NCBI GenBank assembly: GCA_903936775.1
Contig: CAIZWU010000006.1
Span: 1-43,049 of the forward strand
Direction of reading: 5' to 3'
Length of the DNA: 43,049 nucleotides
From: an uncultured bacterium
Lineage (GTDB): Bacteria > Verrucomicrobiota > Verrucomicrobiia > Verrucomicrobiales > V1-33
The notes under the pieces were generated by a model. It made no database searches, was not told the origin of the DNA, and worked only from the letters and a program-made list of their open reading frames with translations. The translations under genes and the position numbers were made by a program. Positions 1 through 8,445 of the stretch are shown piece by piece; position 1 is the stretch's first letter; every line of letters begins with the position of its first letter.

Positions 1-2
1 CG

Positions 3-839
3 GACGAGAGAGCGGTGACGGGCTTCAAGTCGCAACTCACATTCACAGGCGCGTCTTCGAGCTCTTGGTCGGGGTCGCTGGCTGCCGAAACTCCGAAAGG
101 CACAGCGGCGAAGCTCACTCAGGATGGCCTCATCGGCACATGGCGCGGGACCGTGAATGAGGAAAAACTGATGCTTTCGTTCCACCGCCCGCCGGTGGAG
201 AAGGACGTGCAGTTGGACATCTATTTCGGCGAAGCGACGATCGGGGCGCTGGCGGGGTTCACCATCGCGGCGGATGGCGGTTCGGCCGAGGTGGTGCAGC
301 ACAGCGCGGGCGGCGACATAAAATTCGGGACGCTCATTCCCGACGTGGCGGGCAAGCTCAAGCTGGAGCTTTATGGCCGTCAGAAGGGGCAACAGGAAGT
401 TTTTCTCACACGCGATGTGGAGGCACCCGTATCCAATGAAACGAAATCCGCATCCCAGCCCAAGGCAGGCGCAAAGCTTGATCGTGCGGTGCTCGAAGGC
501 ACTTGGGAGGGAGAAAAGGACGGTGTGACCATGGAGGTGGAGTTTCAGTGGCTCTCCGAGCACCAGCAGGTCCGATGGGAGGTGAAACGGCCCAGCTCCA
601 GCATCGCCGCAGATATGTCTGTCGTGGTCGCACCAGATGGCAACTCCGCGGAACTCATCTTCCGCAAAGGGCTGGAAGGTGAGGCCACACAAGGGCGCCT
701 GACCCCGGGAGAAGCCGGGACCCTGAATCTGGAAATTATCCCGAATCCGAACGTGAGCGACCCTGGATATCCAGCAGTGAAAGGACTCGTTCTCAAGCCG
801 AAGTCGGCCGCCAGCCTCGGCCGCCAGCGGAGAGGCTGA
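3..839 (+). CDS. Hypothetical protein with two tandem beta-rich repeats (5' end cut by window)
   Basis: The frame is open to the left edge, so this is probably the C-terminal part of a longer protein; a GTG at 15 could serve as start but has no supporting signal. About 278 residues are visible. Two units of roughly 85 residues resemble each other: each begins with a GTW-x-G motif (one near residue 45, one near 165), passes through a hydrophobic strand ending in 'AADGGSAE' or 'APDGNSAE', and ends in 'G-x-L-x-P-x-x-AG-x-L-x-LE'. This suggests a duplicated beta-sandwich or lipocalin-like fold. No catalytic motif, signal peptide or membrane span is visible. It lies 182 bp upstream of an ECF sigma factor and kinase gene and could belong to the same signalling neighbourhood. 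Function is unknown; the coding call rests on the repeat and an unbroken frame. Confidence 0.65.
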   Translation, partial: DERAVTGFKSQLTFTGASSSSWSGSLAAETPKGTAAKLTQDGLIGTWRGTVNEEKLMLSFHRPPVEKDVQLDIYFGEATIGALAGFTIAADGGSAEVVQHSAGGDIKFGTLIPDVAGKLKLELYGRQKGQQEVFLTRDVEAPVSNETKSASQPKAGAKLDRAVLEGTWEGEKDGVTMEVEFQWLSEHQQVRWEVKRPSSSIAADMSVVVAPDGNSAELIFRKGLEGEATQGRLTPGEAGTLNLEIIPNPNVSDPGYPAVKGLVLKPKSAASLGRQRRG

Positions 840-1021
840 GACGATCCGCTTCACGATCCCTGCGGGGAGTGGGAAGAAATTCTAGTGGCTGAAAATCCCG
901 TTGGAATGAGGTGGGCCGATAAATGTGATCTGGCCTGGCCCGCATTCTACCCTGTCGGCGCTTTCTTTGTCACATTTCCCCGCCCATACGTCATGGAGTT
1001 GCGGCGCCATGCCGCCAGACG

Positions 1022-1750
1022 ATGCCCACCGACCCTCAACCCAATTTCCACGCGGCCCCGTTTCTCACGACACGGTGGACTCGTGTTTGTTTGGCAAAGG
1101 CAAATTCTGACGAGGGGCGCAAAGCCCTGGGGGATCTCTGCGGAGCGTATTACGAGCCGGTGGTGGCTTATCTTGGCAGTGCGTTCCGGGATGCAGAGGC
1201 TGCCCGGGAAATGAGCCACGCGTTTTTTGAGGAAATGCTGGGTGGCGGAGCGATCCGCACGGCGGACGAGGGGAAGGGGCGTTTCCGCTCTTATTTGCTG
1301 GGGGCGGTGAAACATTTTGTCAGTCACCGGCGGGAGGCGGCCCAGCGTCTCAAACGGGGAGGCGGCACGCTGCAGGTTTCGTTGGATGAGGAGGAAGCCG
1401 CTGAAGTTCCGGACATCCGGCAGCTCCCGCCGGACTTGGAATTCGACCGCCAATGGGCCATGACGGTGATCGCACGGAGTATGGAGGCCCTGCGGTCGCA
1501 ATGCGTGGCCGAAGGGCGGGGCGCGTTTTTTGATGCCGTCCAAAACATTCTCAACGGCCACGCCAGCCATGGCGAGCAAACGGCTCTGGCCAGCACTTGC
1601 GGCATGACCTTCGATGCCTTCCGCATGGCTGTCTCCCGGCTGCGCAAGCGCCTGCGCGACTGCGTGAAAGCCGAAGTGGCCGGCACATTGGATGACCCTG
1701 CGGCCGTCCAGGATGAGATGGACGCCTTGTTTGCTGCGCTGGGGCGATGA
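1022..1750 (+). CDS. ECF-family RNA polymerase sigma factor (kinase-associated type)
   Basis: A 242-residue sigma-70 family protein of the extracytoplasmic-function type. The N-terminal 'FLTTRWTRV' motif is characteristic of ECF factors common in Planctomycetes and Verrucomicrobia. Region 2 follows ('AYYEPVVAYL', then 'FRDAEAAREMSHAFF' at about residues 50-75 and 'GKGRFRSYLLGAVKHF'). A C-terminal region 4 helix-turn-helix includes 'MTFDAFRMAVSRLRKRLRD' near 200-220. The region 2-4 linker is longer than in RpoE. The gene ends 25 bp before a Ser/Thr kinase gene, and such ECF/kinase pairs are a known arrangement in these phyla. The inference is that the kinase or a signal it senses controls this factor. 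No anti-sigma gene is adjacent. No Shine-Dalgarno sequence precedes the ATG. Weak regional similarity is expected for this group, but the family call is solid. Confidence 0.88.
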   Translation: MPTDPQPNFHAAPFLTTRWTRVCLAKANSDEGRKALGDLCGAYYEPVVAYLGSAFRDAEAAREMSHAFFEEMLGGGAIRTADEGKGRFRSYLLGAVKHFVSHRREAAQRLKRGGGTLQVSLDEEEAAEVPDIRQLPPDLEFDRQWAMTVIARSMEALRSQCVAEGRGAFFDAVQNILNGHASHGEQTALASTCGMTFDAFRMAVSRLRKRLRDCVKAEVAGTLDDPAAVQDEMDALFAALGR

Positions 1751-1775
1751 ATCCTTTGTTCGGTTTTGACTTTGA

Positions 1776-4700
1776 ATGCGTCAGTATCCCAGCATGAGCA
1801 CTTCATCCCAGCCGATCACCTGCCCTCACTGCGGTTCTGGAATTCCGTCAGGAACTCCGGTGGAGCAGTGTCCGCGTTGTCTCATGGCGCAGATTATCCA
1901 GCCGACGCATGACGGTGAAGCGGTACCGGCGAGGCCCACCCTCACACCTGAGGAACTCGCCCCGCATTTCCCTCAGTTGGAAATATTGGAATGCCTCGGC
2001 CGTGGCGGCATGGGCGTCGTTTACAAGGCACGGCAGAAGTCCCTGAACCGCTTGGTCGCCCTGAAACTGCTCGCGCCGGAGCGGGCGAACGATCCCCAGT
2101 TTGCCGCCCGGTTTGAAAAGGAGGCCCATGCGCTGGCAGCATTAAATCACCCAAACATCATTGGCGTGTATGACTTCGGGCAGGCGGGTGGCTTTTACTT
2201 TCTGCTCATGGAGTTTGTGGACGGCATGAACCTCCGCCAACTGCTGCAATCTAAACGCCTCACGCCGAAGGAAGCCCTCAGCATCGTGCCACCGGTCTGC
2301 GAGGCCCTGCAATGCGCGCACGATCACGGCATCGTGCATCGCGATATCAAGCCGGAGAATCTGCTCATCGACAAATCCGGCACCGTTAAAATTGCGGACT
2401 TCGGCATCGCGAAAATATATAGTAGCCCTCTCGCTCCGCGAGAGGAGCCATGCGCTGACTCAGACACGACAGATGCCCGTCGTTCAGTTAAGCATCCCGC
2501 TGTCGTAGGTTCCCAGCTCATCTCGCGGAGCGAGATGGCTACTATAGGCACTCCCGCCTATGCCGCCCCGGAGCAGCAGGACAACGTCGTCGCCACCGAT
2601 CATCGTGCCGACATCTACAGCCTGGGTGTGGTCCTTTACGAGATGCTCACAGGTGAGCGGCCTCAGCAAAACTTCGTCCCGCCATCGAAGCGCGTGCAGG
2701 TGGACATCAGCATTGATGAAATCGTGCTGCGCGCCTTGGAGAAAACGCCGGAACTCCGTTTCCAAACAGCGGCTGATTTCCGCACGCAGGTGGAGGCTGC
2801 GGTTTCCCCCCGGGCTGGCAGCCCATCAGGGCGCCTCCCCAAATCCTCGCAGGGATTTCTCTTCGAGCCGACGCAGTTCGCCACGGCCAACGGGCAGTTT
2901 TTCGCCTATCGCCAGCGTGGGCAATTATTTCTGGATCATCAACAGTTGGTCTATTCGCGTGGGGGCGTGGATACCACCATCCCGCTCGCCTCCATCCGGG
3001 ATCTCAGCATGGGACAATATCCCCGGTCCATGTCACCGGTTAGTTGTGACCTGATCAGCTTAACTTATGAAGATGGAGATGGAGATGAACCCAGGCAGGT
3101 GCTGATCTCACCGATGGAAGGCTGGATCGGCATACCTTCCAGTCGCAATGCCTTTGCCGCCGAATGGCACGCCGCCATCAAATCGGCGGTTCTGGCAGCC
3201 ACTGGCAGAGCGCCGGGCTCCACGCCTGCAAATGGACTGGGCATTTCCCAAGGTTCAAGCTGGCCGCACCTCCTCCGCATCTTTCTTCCGGTCGTCATAA
3301 CCGTGTTGTTTATCGTGATGGTATTGGGGCCTGTGCCCGCCGGTTTTACAAAGCAGCAGACGCTCATCGGAACAATCGTCATTCTATTGCTCATGCCGTT
3401 GAGCTTCCACTGGTGGATTCGACGGCAGCCCCCCCGCCCCACCCCCGCACCATCAAGGCCCTCGCAATCACCCTGGCAAGGCTGGGGCATGGTCGGCTCC
3501 GCCTTGGGCATGACCAGTTGGATGGTGGTGACTGCCGGGCTATCGGGCTGGCGCGGCACCGGGGTAGCCCTGACCACCGCAACCGTGACCGTGCTCGCTG
3601 CCGCCCTGGTACTTTGGAATTCCCGTGACAGGATGACTCCATTGATCCGCCAGATGGGGCTCATCGCTGTCGGGTTCGTGTCGACTGCCGGGTTCCTCTT
3701 TGGGGCTCACTGGCTTGGGCTGTCGATGATTTCCCGCTGGCCCGGAGGAGTCACGGTCTCGCCGTTGCAGTTTGTTTGGGCGCTGGTGCTCTTCCCGCTG
3801 ATTGCCGTGTGGCTTTGGTTCTTCCACCGCCGCATGAATGAGCGTGGAGTCTCTCCGCCCTCCTCTCCGATCCGATTCCCGGGAAGAAACCTCGCAGTCC
3901 TGGTCCTGCTGCTGGTGCCACTCAACGCGGCGATCGTCTGGGCCTTCGTCACGGCGGCGCGATGGCTCACCGACTTTCATGCCAATCCATGGCTGACGCA
4001 AAGACAGGACATTGATCCTGCGTTCGTCACCAAGCTGGCGAACTTCCTCTACGAACATCCCGGCATCGTGAGTTCCATTGCGATCCTCGTTTCGCTCGTG
4101 CTGGACGTCCTGATCGTTCGCCATTTCTGGCAGGCGATGGATGGACGAACCGTCGATTCAGGCGTTTCCTCACCCGGAGCGGAACCTCCGGCGAAGTCGC
4201 GCTGGCAAGGCTGGGATGTGTGGCTGATCGCTCTGTGCTTGGTGACCTTTGGCTCCCTGTGGCTGTATCGGCTATCGGAGGCGCGACTTTATCGGACTGG
4301 ACTCAATGCTTCAGACATCGTGCTTCCCAGTGCACTCGCCACGGTAGTCCTGCTCGCGGGCGCGGCGTTTCTTTGGATGCTGGCAAAAAACATCAAGACG
4401 GGCTCCGACTCTCGCGTCACCTCTTGGAAGCGGCAACTTGGACGTTCGATTGTGCCGGCCATCGCGGTCGCGTTGTTACTCCGCACATTCATCATGCAGC
4501 CATTCTGGGCGGTGACGGATGCCACCGCCCCGGAAATCCCACGCGGCAGCCTCGTGCTCGTGTGGAAGCTCTCCCGCACATTTGCCGAAGGAGAACTCAT
4601 TGCCTACGCCGAAAATGGACGCGTCAACATTGGACGCATCGCCAAACCAAGTCAGGAAGCGGTCTTTGTTAAACGCAACAACAGTGAGCCGACGTCCGTT

Positions 4701-6677
4701 TTGCACTCCGCCATCGTCGGCAAAGTCATCAGCGTGGTGTGGCGCGGGACGGTGCGGGAACCGAAAGCCGGGGGAATCTCAAAAGTTCAGATGGAGGCTC
4801 AAAAAGCCACCATCGATGCGGAAGTCGACGCGGGGCAGGAGTTACTCGTCTTCATTGGTGACGGGACGCTGGGCTGGTCCTTCTCACAGCCAGGCGCAGC
4901 CGCAGTGACAGCCACGGTCGAACCTTCCAGCGGGCTTCGGCTCGACGACGGTTCGCTGGGTAAAGGGTTCGTTATCCGCACCAGCGGGGGCGTGGCGAAC
5001 GTGGCGATAACTCCCGGCGGGCCGGTTCCATTTGGCGAGTTTGTAATTCGCCCCGCCAGCGCGGTGTCTTCGAGTGATGGGATCTACACGGTCGCTGACA
5101 TCCATCAGCCAGATGGCACGCGGGTGCCGGTCTCGGTCCGGATTCGGGCAAGGAAGGTGCCTCAGCCATCGGCGCAGGCTGCTATCAACAACGAAGCCCC
5201 GATTCGCACCGGCCCGGTATTTCCCTACACCATTTCGGGGCGGACCACCGTAGGAAAGCCGCTGGAAGTGGGAGGATTTGCGGACGTCATTGTCAAATTC
5301 CACGGCGCTGGTCCAAGTCAATCCGAAGTGCTCCCAATCGTTCGCGGCGCAAAGGTGACAAAGATTACCGACAACGATCCCAGCATCTCGAATGATTGTC
5401 TCGTCGAACTCGAACTCACCCAAGCCGAAGTCGATCTGACCAAACTCCACGCGTATCGCCACTCATTCTACTTCGCTCGTGTGGACGCTCCGCTCGAATT
5501 GGAGAAGCTCCCAAAGCCCGGGAGCATCATAAACGTTCCAGCTATCAATGAGGCGGTTCACTCCCAGTTGCCCGGAAAACCTGACGCAAAACGGTTGGCA
5601 TCATTTTCACCGACCTTGAATCCAAGTCCCGGAGAGTATGTGCTCAACAGCTTTTTGGCGGAGCCACGCCATGTGGCATTGGCGGAGATCGCCTTTGTCG
5701 ATGAGCGATACTCGACAGCATACACGATTTCGCAACTCGGTTTCTACTTCGCTTCACCGGATGGTGCCGTTAACCAGGGAGATGTGGTGACATGGTCCAT
5801 CGGGAACGTAACCGATGGCGAAGGCGCGTGGCTCTTTCGGATAAAGCGCGGAGCAGGTATTCCAAAATTCGAGGCCGTCGCGAGGATCGGCGGCAAAGGC
5901 AAAAGCTTTGCTGACATCCCCCGTGTGAAAGGGCGCATCGACAATCCAGAACGCGGAGCGGACACCACGCTCGACCCCGCGACGACAAAGTGGGTGCACG
6001 TCCGTCCCGAGCGATCCTATTTCGTGAGCCCGAGCGATTGGTCAGCAGGAGAGTGGCACAGTCTGAAGCTCTTCGAGGCGCAGGACGACAACGGCAAAGT
6101 GTTGGGTCACATTCGGCTAAAACTTCTCGTGCGCCCCATGCTGCCCGAAGCGAAGTATCCATGGAAAGAAACTCCATACTTTCGCAACGGCGACTGGGAG
6201 AAGGATAAGGAGCTGATGTCCGTGATTGGCGAGCCATCCGAAAAGGTCGCCCCGGAATCTCCACCCGCGCCAGAGAATGCGCCGCCCGAAAAACCTGCCG
6301 CAAAACTTTACCGCCGCGAGGTGAGGGAGAAGGCCCGCGACGGCAGGGATATCGTCATGATCTTTGAGGAACTACAGCGCGACGAGAAGACCTCGATAGT
6401 CACCGTTAAATCCGTCGGCGGCGGCTCCGTGGGATCCGCGATGTTCGATGTGCGCGGCAATTATGAAATCGCAAAAGCACGGGGAGCAGCCTGTTTCATC
6501 AACCTCAAAGCATGGGAAGGCGAGGACGGTGCGTGGATGTATCTCACTGGCTTCGCGCCCAACAAGGACGTGGACCCAACCACCTATTTCGATCAGATAG
6601 AGCACTTGCCCGCAGAGAAGCGGCACCAGTTCCTCTCGGTCAAAGACTACGAACCCCTCTTCAATCGTCAGCCGTGA
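1776..6677 (+). CDS. Zinc-ribbon Ser/Thr protein kinase fused to a multispan membrane region and a degenerate signal-peptidase-fold domain
   Basis: A 1633-residue protein; an in-frame ATG at 1794 (starting MSTSSQP) is an equally likely start. Residues 16-35 form a zinc ribbon (C16, C19, C32, C35). The Hanks-type kinase spans about 70-340, with glycine loop G75-V82, K97, H188-R189-D190, D208-F209-G210 and APE at 264-266, so all key catalytic residues are present. Residues 215-257, between DFG-IAK and GTPAY, are encoded by a 129 bp inverted-repeat element. Residues about 358-475 look like a bacterial PH-like domain. About eleven hydrophobic spans lie between 496 and 911. After the last span comes a signal peptidase I-like domain (about 890-990) in which the serine position is A916 ('TDATAPEIP') while the lysine is kept (K966 in 'FVKRN'). 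The remaining 640 residues are soluble and unassigned. It is likely an inner-membrane sensor kinase, probably co-transcribed with the upstream ECF factor. The peptidase-like domain is unlikely to be a classical Ser/Lys protease. Confidence 0.88.
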   Translation: MRQYPSMSTSSQPITCPHCGSGIPSGTPVEQCPRCLMAQIIQPTHDGEAVPARPTLTPEELAPHFPQLEILECLGRGGMGVVYKARQKSLNRLVALKLLAPERANDPQFAARFEKEAHALAALNHPNIIGVYDFGQAGGFYFLLMEFVDGMNLRQLLQSKRLTPKEALSIVPPVCEALQCAHDHGIVHRDIKPENLLIDKSGTVKIADFGIAKIYSSPLAPREEPCADSDTTDARRSVKHPAVVGSQLISRSEMATIGTPAYAAPEQQDNVVATDHRADIYSLGVVLYEMLTGERPQQNFVPPSKRVQVDISIDEIVLRALEKTPELRFQTAADFRTQVEAAVSPRAGSPSGRLPKSSQGFLFEPTQFATANGQFFAYRQRGQLFLDHQQLVYSRGGVDTTIPLASIRDLSMGQYPRSMSPVSCDLISLTYEDGDGDEPRQVLISPMEGWIGIPSSRNAFAAEWHAAIKSAVLAATGRAPGSTPANGLGISQGSSWPHLLRIFLPVVITVLFIVMVLGPVPAGFTKQQTLIGTIVILLLMPLSFHWWIRRQPPRPTPAPSRPSQSPWQGWGMVGSALGMTSWMVVTAGLSGWRGTGVALTTATVTVLAAALVLWNSRDRMTPLIRQMGLIAVGFVSTAGFLFGAHWLGLSMISRWPGGVTVSPLQFVWALVLFPLIAVWLWFFHRRMNERGVSPPSSPIRFPGRNLAVLVLLLVPLNAAIVWAFVTAARWLTDFHANPWLTQRQDIDPAFVTKLANFLYEHPGIVSSIAILVSLVLDVLIVRHFWQAMDGRTVDSGVSSPGAEPPAKSRWQGWDVWLIALCLVTFGSLWLYRLSEARLYRTGLNASDIVLPSALATVVLLAGAAFLWMLAKNIKTGSDSRVTSWKRQLGRSIVPAIAVALLLRTFIMQPFWAVTDATAPEIPRGSLVLVWKLSRTFAEGELIAYAENGRVNIGRIAKPSQEAVFVKRNNSEPTSVLHSAIVGKVISVVWRGTVREPKAGGISKVQMEAQKATIDAEVDAGQELLVFIGDGTLGWSFSQPGAAAVTATVEPSSGLRLDDGSLGKGFVIRTSGGVANVAITPGGPVPFGEFVIRPASAVSSSDGIYTVADIHQPDGTRVPVSVRIRARKVPQPSAQAAINNEAPIRTGPVFPYTISGRTTVGKPLEVGGFADVIVKFHGAGPSQSEVLPIVRGAKVTKITDNDPSISNDCLVELELTQAEVDLTKLHAYRHSFYFARVDAPLELEKLPKPGSIINVPAINEAVHSQLPGKPDAKRLASFSPTLNPSPGEYVLNSFLAEPRHVALAEIAFVDERYSTAYTISQLGFYFASPDGAVNQGDVVTWSIGNVTDGEGAWLFRIKRGAGIPKFEAVARIGGKGKSFADIPRVKGRIDNPERGADTTLDPATTKWVHVRPERSYFVSPSDWSAGEWHSLKLFEAQDDNGKVLGHIRLKLLVRPMLPEAKYPWKETPYFRNGDWEKDKELMSVIGEPSEKVAPESPPAPENAPPEKPAAKLYRREVREKARDGRDIVMIFEELQRDEKTSIVTVKSVGGGSVGSAMFDVRGNYEIAKARGAACFINLKAWEGEDGAWMYLTGFAPNKDVDPTTYFDQIEHLPAEKRHQFLSVKDYEPLFNRQP
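2418..2546. mobile_element. REPIN/MITE-like inverted-repeat element inside the kinase gene
   Basis: Terminal arms 2418-2447 and 2517-2546 are inverted copies matching at 28 of 30 positions. Each arm is itself a hairpin: 7 bp stem, TCC loop. The left arm core is CTCTCGCTCCGCGAGAG and the right arm core, read on the other strand, is ATCTCGCTCCGCGAGAT. The two differences between arms are the two partners of one base pair, so the pairing is kept (C-G versus A-T). A further inner inverted repeat (ACGACAG at 2466-2472, CTGTCGT at 2500-2506) lets most of the element fold on itself. Length is 129 bp, exactly 43 codons, with no stop in the kinase frame. No transposase is nearby, so mobility would depend on a RAYT-type or other transposase elsewhere. 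Confidence 0.8.
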
Positions 6678-6799
6678 TGGGCAAGTGAATGGGGTGGTGT
6701 CTTTGTGACCGCTTGATCACGCAGAACCTCCCCAGCAGGCCCCGTGTTCCACAGGAGGAAATCTGCGACGCGGGTAGGAGTTCAAACATCCGTGCGTGC

Positions 6800-6859
6800 G
6801 GAACCCCTTTTGGGTTTGTGAGCAAAAAATGGAACCATTTCGTCCCCCGCCGGTATCAT
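6800..6859 (+). promoter_or_regulatory. Possible ECF-type promoter(s) upstream of the second sigma factor
   Basis: Two identical GGAACC hexamers occur 31 bp apart (6800-6805 and 6831-6836). GGAAC is the common -35 core recognised by RpoE-like sigma factors. The downstream copy is followed after 17 bp by TATCAT (6854-6859). The sigma gene starts at 6873, so that promoter would give a very short leader. Autoregulation of ECF genes is common, which makes the motif suggestive, but two hexamers alone are weak evidence. Confidence 0.3.
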
Positions 6860-6872
6860 CACCGAACAACGC

Positions 6873-7400
6873 ATGAACGAAGCCGACGAACTCCAAATCA
6901 TCCGACGCATTGTGGACGGGGAGATCGAGGCCTTTGAGCATCTCGTCCTTCATTACCAGGATCGCCTGCTCCGGATGATTGCCACGCTTTTGAATGACGA
7001 AAGACGTCACGCCGAAGACCTCGCGCAGATCGTCTTCGTGGAAGCCTTTCGCCGTCTCAAGCATTTCGATCCCGCGCGAAGTCGATTCTCCACGTGGCTG
7101 TTCATGATCGCCCGCAGCCGCTCGCTCAACGCCCTTCGGAAGAAGAGCCCGACTCTCCTGGCTGAACTTCCCGAGCAATACGCCGACACCCCGGAACCCG
7201 GGAGCGGGGACCGCCTGAGAATGCTCGACCAAGCCCTTCATCAACTCCCCGGAAAGCAAAAGCGCGCCTTCACCCTCGTTGCCCTCGAAGACCTCTCCTA
7301 CGCCGAAGCCGCCCAGATCGAATCCACCACCGTCGGCACCATCAAGTCCCGCGTCAGCCGCGCCCGTGAGTTTCTCAAAGCCACTCTCAAACATCACTGA
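6873..7400 (+). CDS. ECF-family RNA polymerase sigma factor (RpoE-like)
   Basis: A 175-residue protein of typical ECF length. Region 2 lies in the first half: 'AFEHLVLHYQDRLLRMI' followed by 'DLAQIVFVEAFRRL', then 'FSTWLFMIARSRSLNALRK' covering regions 2.3-2.4. Region 4 lies near 120-172, with 'LPGKQKRAFTLVALEDLSY' leading into the DNA-binding helix 'TTVGTIKSRVSRAREFLK'. It heads a compact rightward cluster: a small membrane protein begins 3 bp after its stop and a signal peptidase gene 12 bp after that. The layout suggests that the small protein is its anti-sigma factor or membrane partner, and that this sigma factor responds to envelope or secretion stress. No Shine-Dalgarno sequence is seen. 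The family call is firm; the regulatory role is inferred. Confidence 0.92.
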   Translation: MNEADELQIIRRIVDGEIEAFEHLVLHYQDRLLRMIATLLNDERRHAEDLAQIVFVEAFRRLKHFDPARSRFSTWLFMIARSRSLNALRKKSPTLLAELPEQYADTPEPGSGDRLRMLDQALHQLPGKQKRAFTLVALEDLSYAEAAQIESTTVGTIKSRVSRAREFLKATLKHH

Positions 7401-7403
7401 ACC

Positions 7404-7619
7404 ATGACCACGTCTTCTGATCACGAACTCGACCTCTGGATTGCAGCGCGAAAGAAAGACCCCTCCGCGCACCTCGCTCCGTCTGTCATGAAGGAAATCC
7501 AAAAGGCGTCCCAACCCATTCCTCATCCCAAACCTGAGCACCCTTCCTGGCTCCTTGCTTCCGCCTGCCTCATCGCAGGTATCGGCAAACTCAGCCTCGT
7601 CTTCCATTTCGCATTCTAA
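7404..7619 (+). CDS. Small single-span membrane protein, candidate anti-sigma factor
   Basis: A 71-residue protein. The charged N-terminal half ('DHELDLWIAARKKDP') would be cytoplasmic and the C-terminal stretch from about residue 49 ('WLLASACLIAGIGKLSLVF') is one hydrophobic span. The size and the position directly after an ECF gene (3 bp gap) fit a minimal membrane-bound anti-sigma factor, but no zinc-binding HxxxCxxC or other ASD signature is present, so this rests on context only. It could equally be a small accessory subunit of the signal peptidase encoded 12 bp downstream. The tight spacing on both sides supports it being a real operon gene. Confidence 0.6.
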   Translation: MTTSSDHELDLWIAARKKDPSAHLAPSVMKEIQKASQPIPHPKPEHPSWLLASACLIAGIGKLSLVFHFAF

Positions 7620-7631
7620 AAAACAAAAACA

Positions 7632-8429
7632 ATGAGCACCCATCCTTCAAACGATCTCACCCTTGGCCCCGTCAGCAAACGGAAGCCATCCACTGCCACT
7701 AACCTGTCCCTCTTCCTGCCCGGTCTCGGCCAGGTCTATTGCGGTGCCCTCGGTCGCGGTCTGCTTCAACTCTCCTCCCTCGCCGCCCTCCTCGTCGTCG
7801 CCATCGTCTTCCTTGCGACCCAATCCGCCCCCCCGAAAACCCTTCTCATCACCGTCATCATTCTAGCACTCATCCCCATCGCCTATTCCGCATGGGACGC
7901 CCGTCGGATGGCCCTCGCCAGTCGCGAAGACTATCGGCTCAAAGACTACAACCGGTTTTCCGTCTATGTCGCTCTCACCTTCCTCATGATGTGCGTCGTC
8001 ACCGGTCTGGCTTTCTCCGTCCGCGAAAACTTTCTGCACGTCTTCGCCATGGCCGGCAACTCGATGAGCCCAACCCTCGATGAAGGTGACAAAATCCTCG
8101 TGCGCAAAGACAGCTACCGTGACCGCCAACCCGGGCACAACGACCTCGTCGCCTTCCTCAACCCCGCGAATCGCCGGCAAACCTGGGTTAAGCGAATCAT
8201 CGCCTTGCCAGGGGATACGTTGGAAATCAAAGAAGGAATTGTCCATCTCAACGGAGCCGCCATCCAGGAAGTTAGCGGCGTCCACCCCGATAAAGCCAAC
8301 CTTCCCCCAATCACGATCTCAGACCACCACTGCTACGTCCTCGGCGACAATCGCGCCAACTCAAGAGACAGCCGTCACATCGGACCCGTTCCCATGATCG
8401 CCCTCGTTGGGAAAGTCGTATCCAGATAG
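7632..8429 (+). CDS. lepB: Signal peptidase I
   Basis: A 265-residue type I signal peptidase (family S26), which removes signal peptides from exported preproteins on the outer face of the cytoplasmic membrane. Three hydrophobic stretches (about residues 24-62, 70-86 and 110-130) precede the catalytic domain; the first half resembles a small membrane domain added before the usual anchor. Catalytic serine is S144 in 'GNSMSPTLDEGD' and catalytic lysine is K187 in 'WVKRIIALPGD'. The conserved 'YVLGDNRANSRDSRHIGPV' box is complete. It sits third in a cluster with an ECF sigma factor and a small membrane protein, which suggests that its expression is adjusted by that sigma factor. The kinase fusion upstream carries a degenerate copy of the same fold. 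The organism may have other lepB genes outside the window. Confidence 0.92.
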   Translation: MSTHPSNDLTLGPVSKRKPSTATNLSLFLPGLGQVYCGALGRGLLQLSSLAALLVVAIVFLATQSAPPKTLLITVIILALIPIAYSAWDARRMALASREDYRLKDYNRFSVYVALTFLMMCVVTGLAFSVRENFLHVFAMAGNSMSPTLDEGDKILVRKDSYRDRQPGHNDLVAFLNPANRRQTWVKRIIALPGDTLEIKEGIVHLNGAAIQEVSGVHPDKANLPPITISDHHCYVLGDNRANSRDSRHIGPVPMIALVGKVVSR

Positions 8430-8445
8430 TGAAACCAAGCCAATC

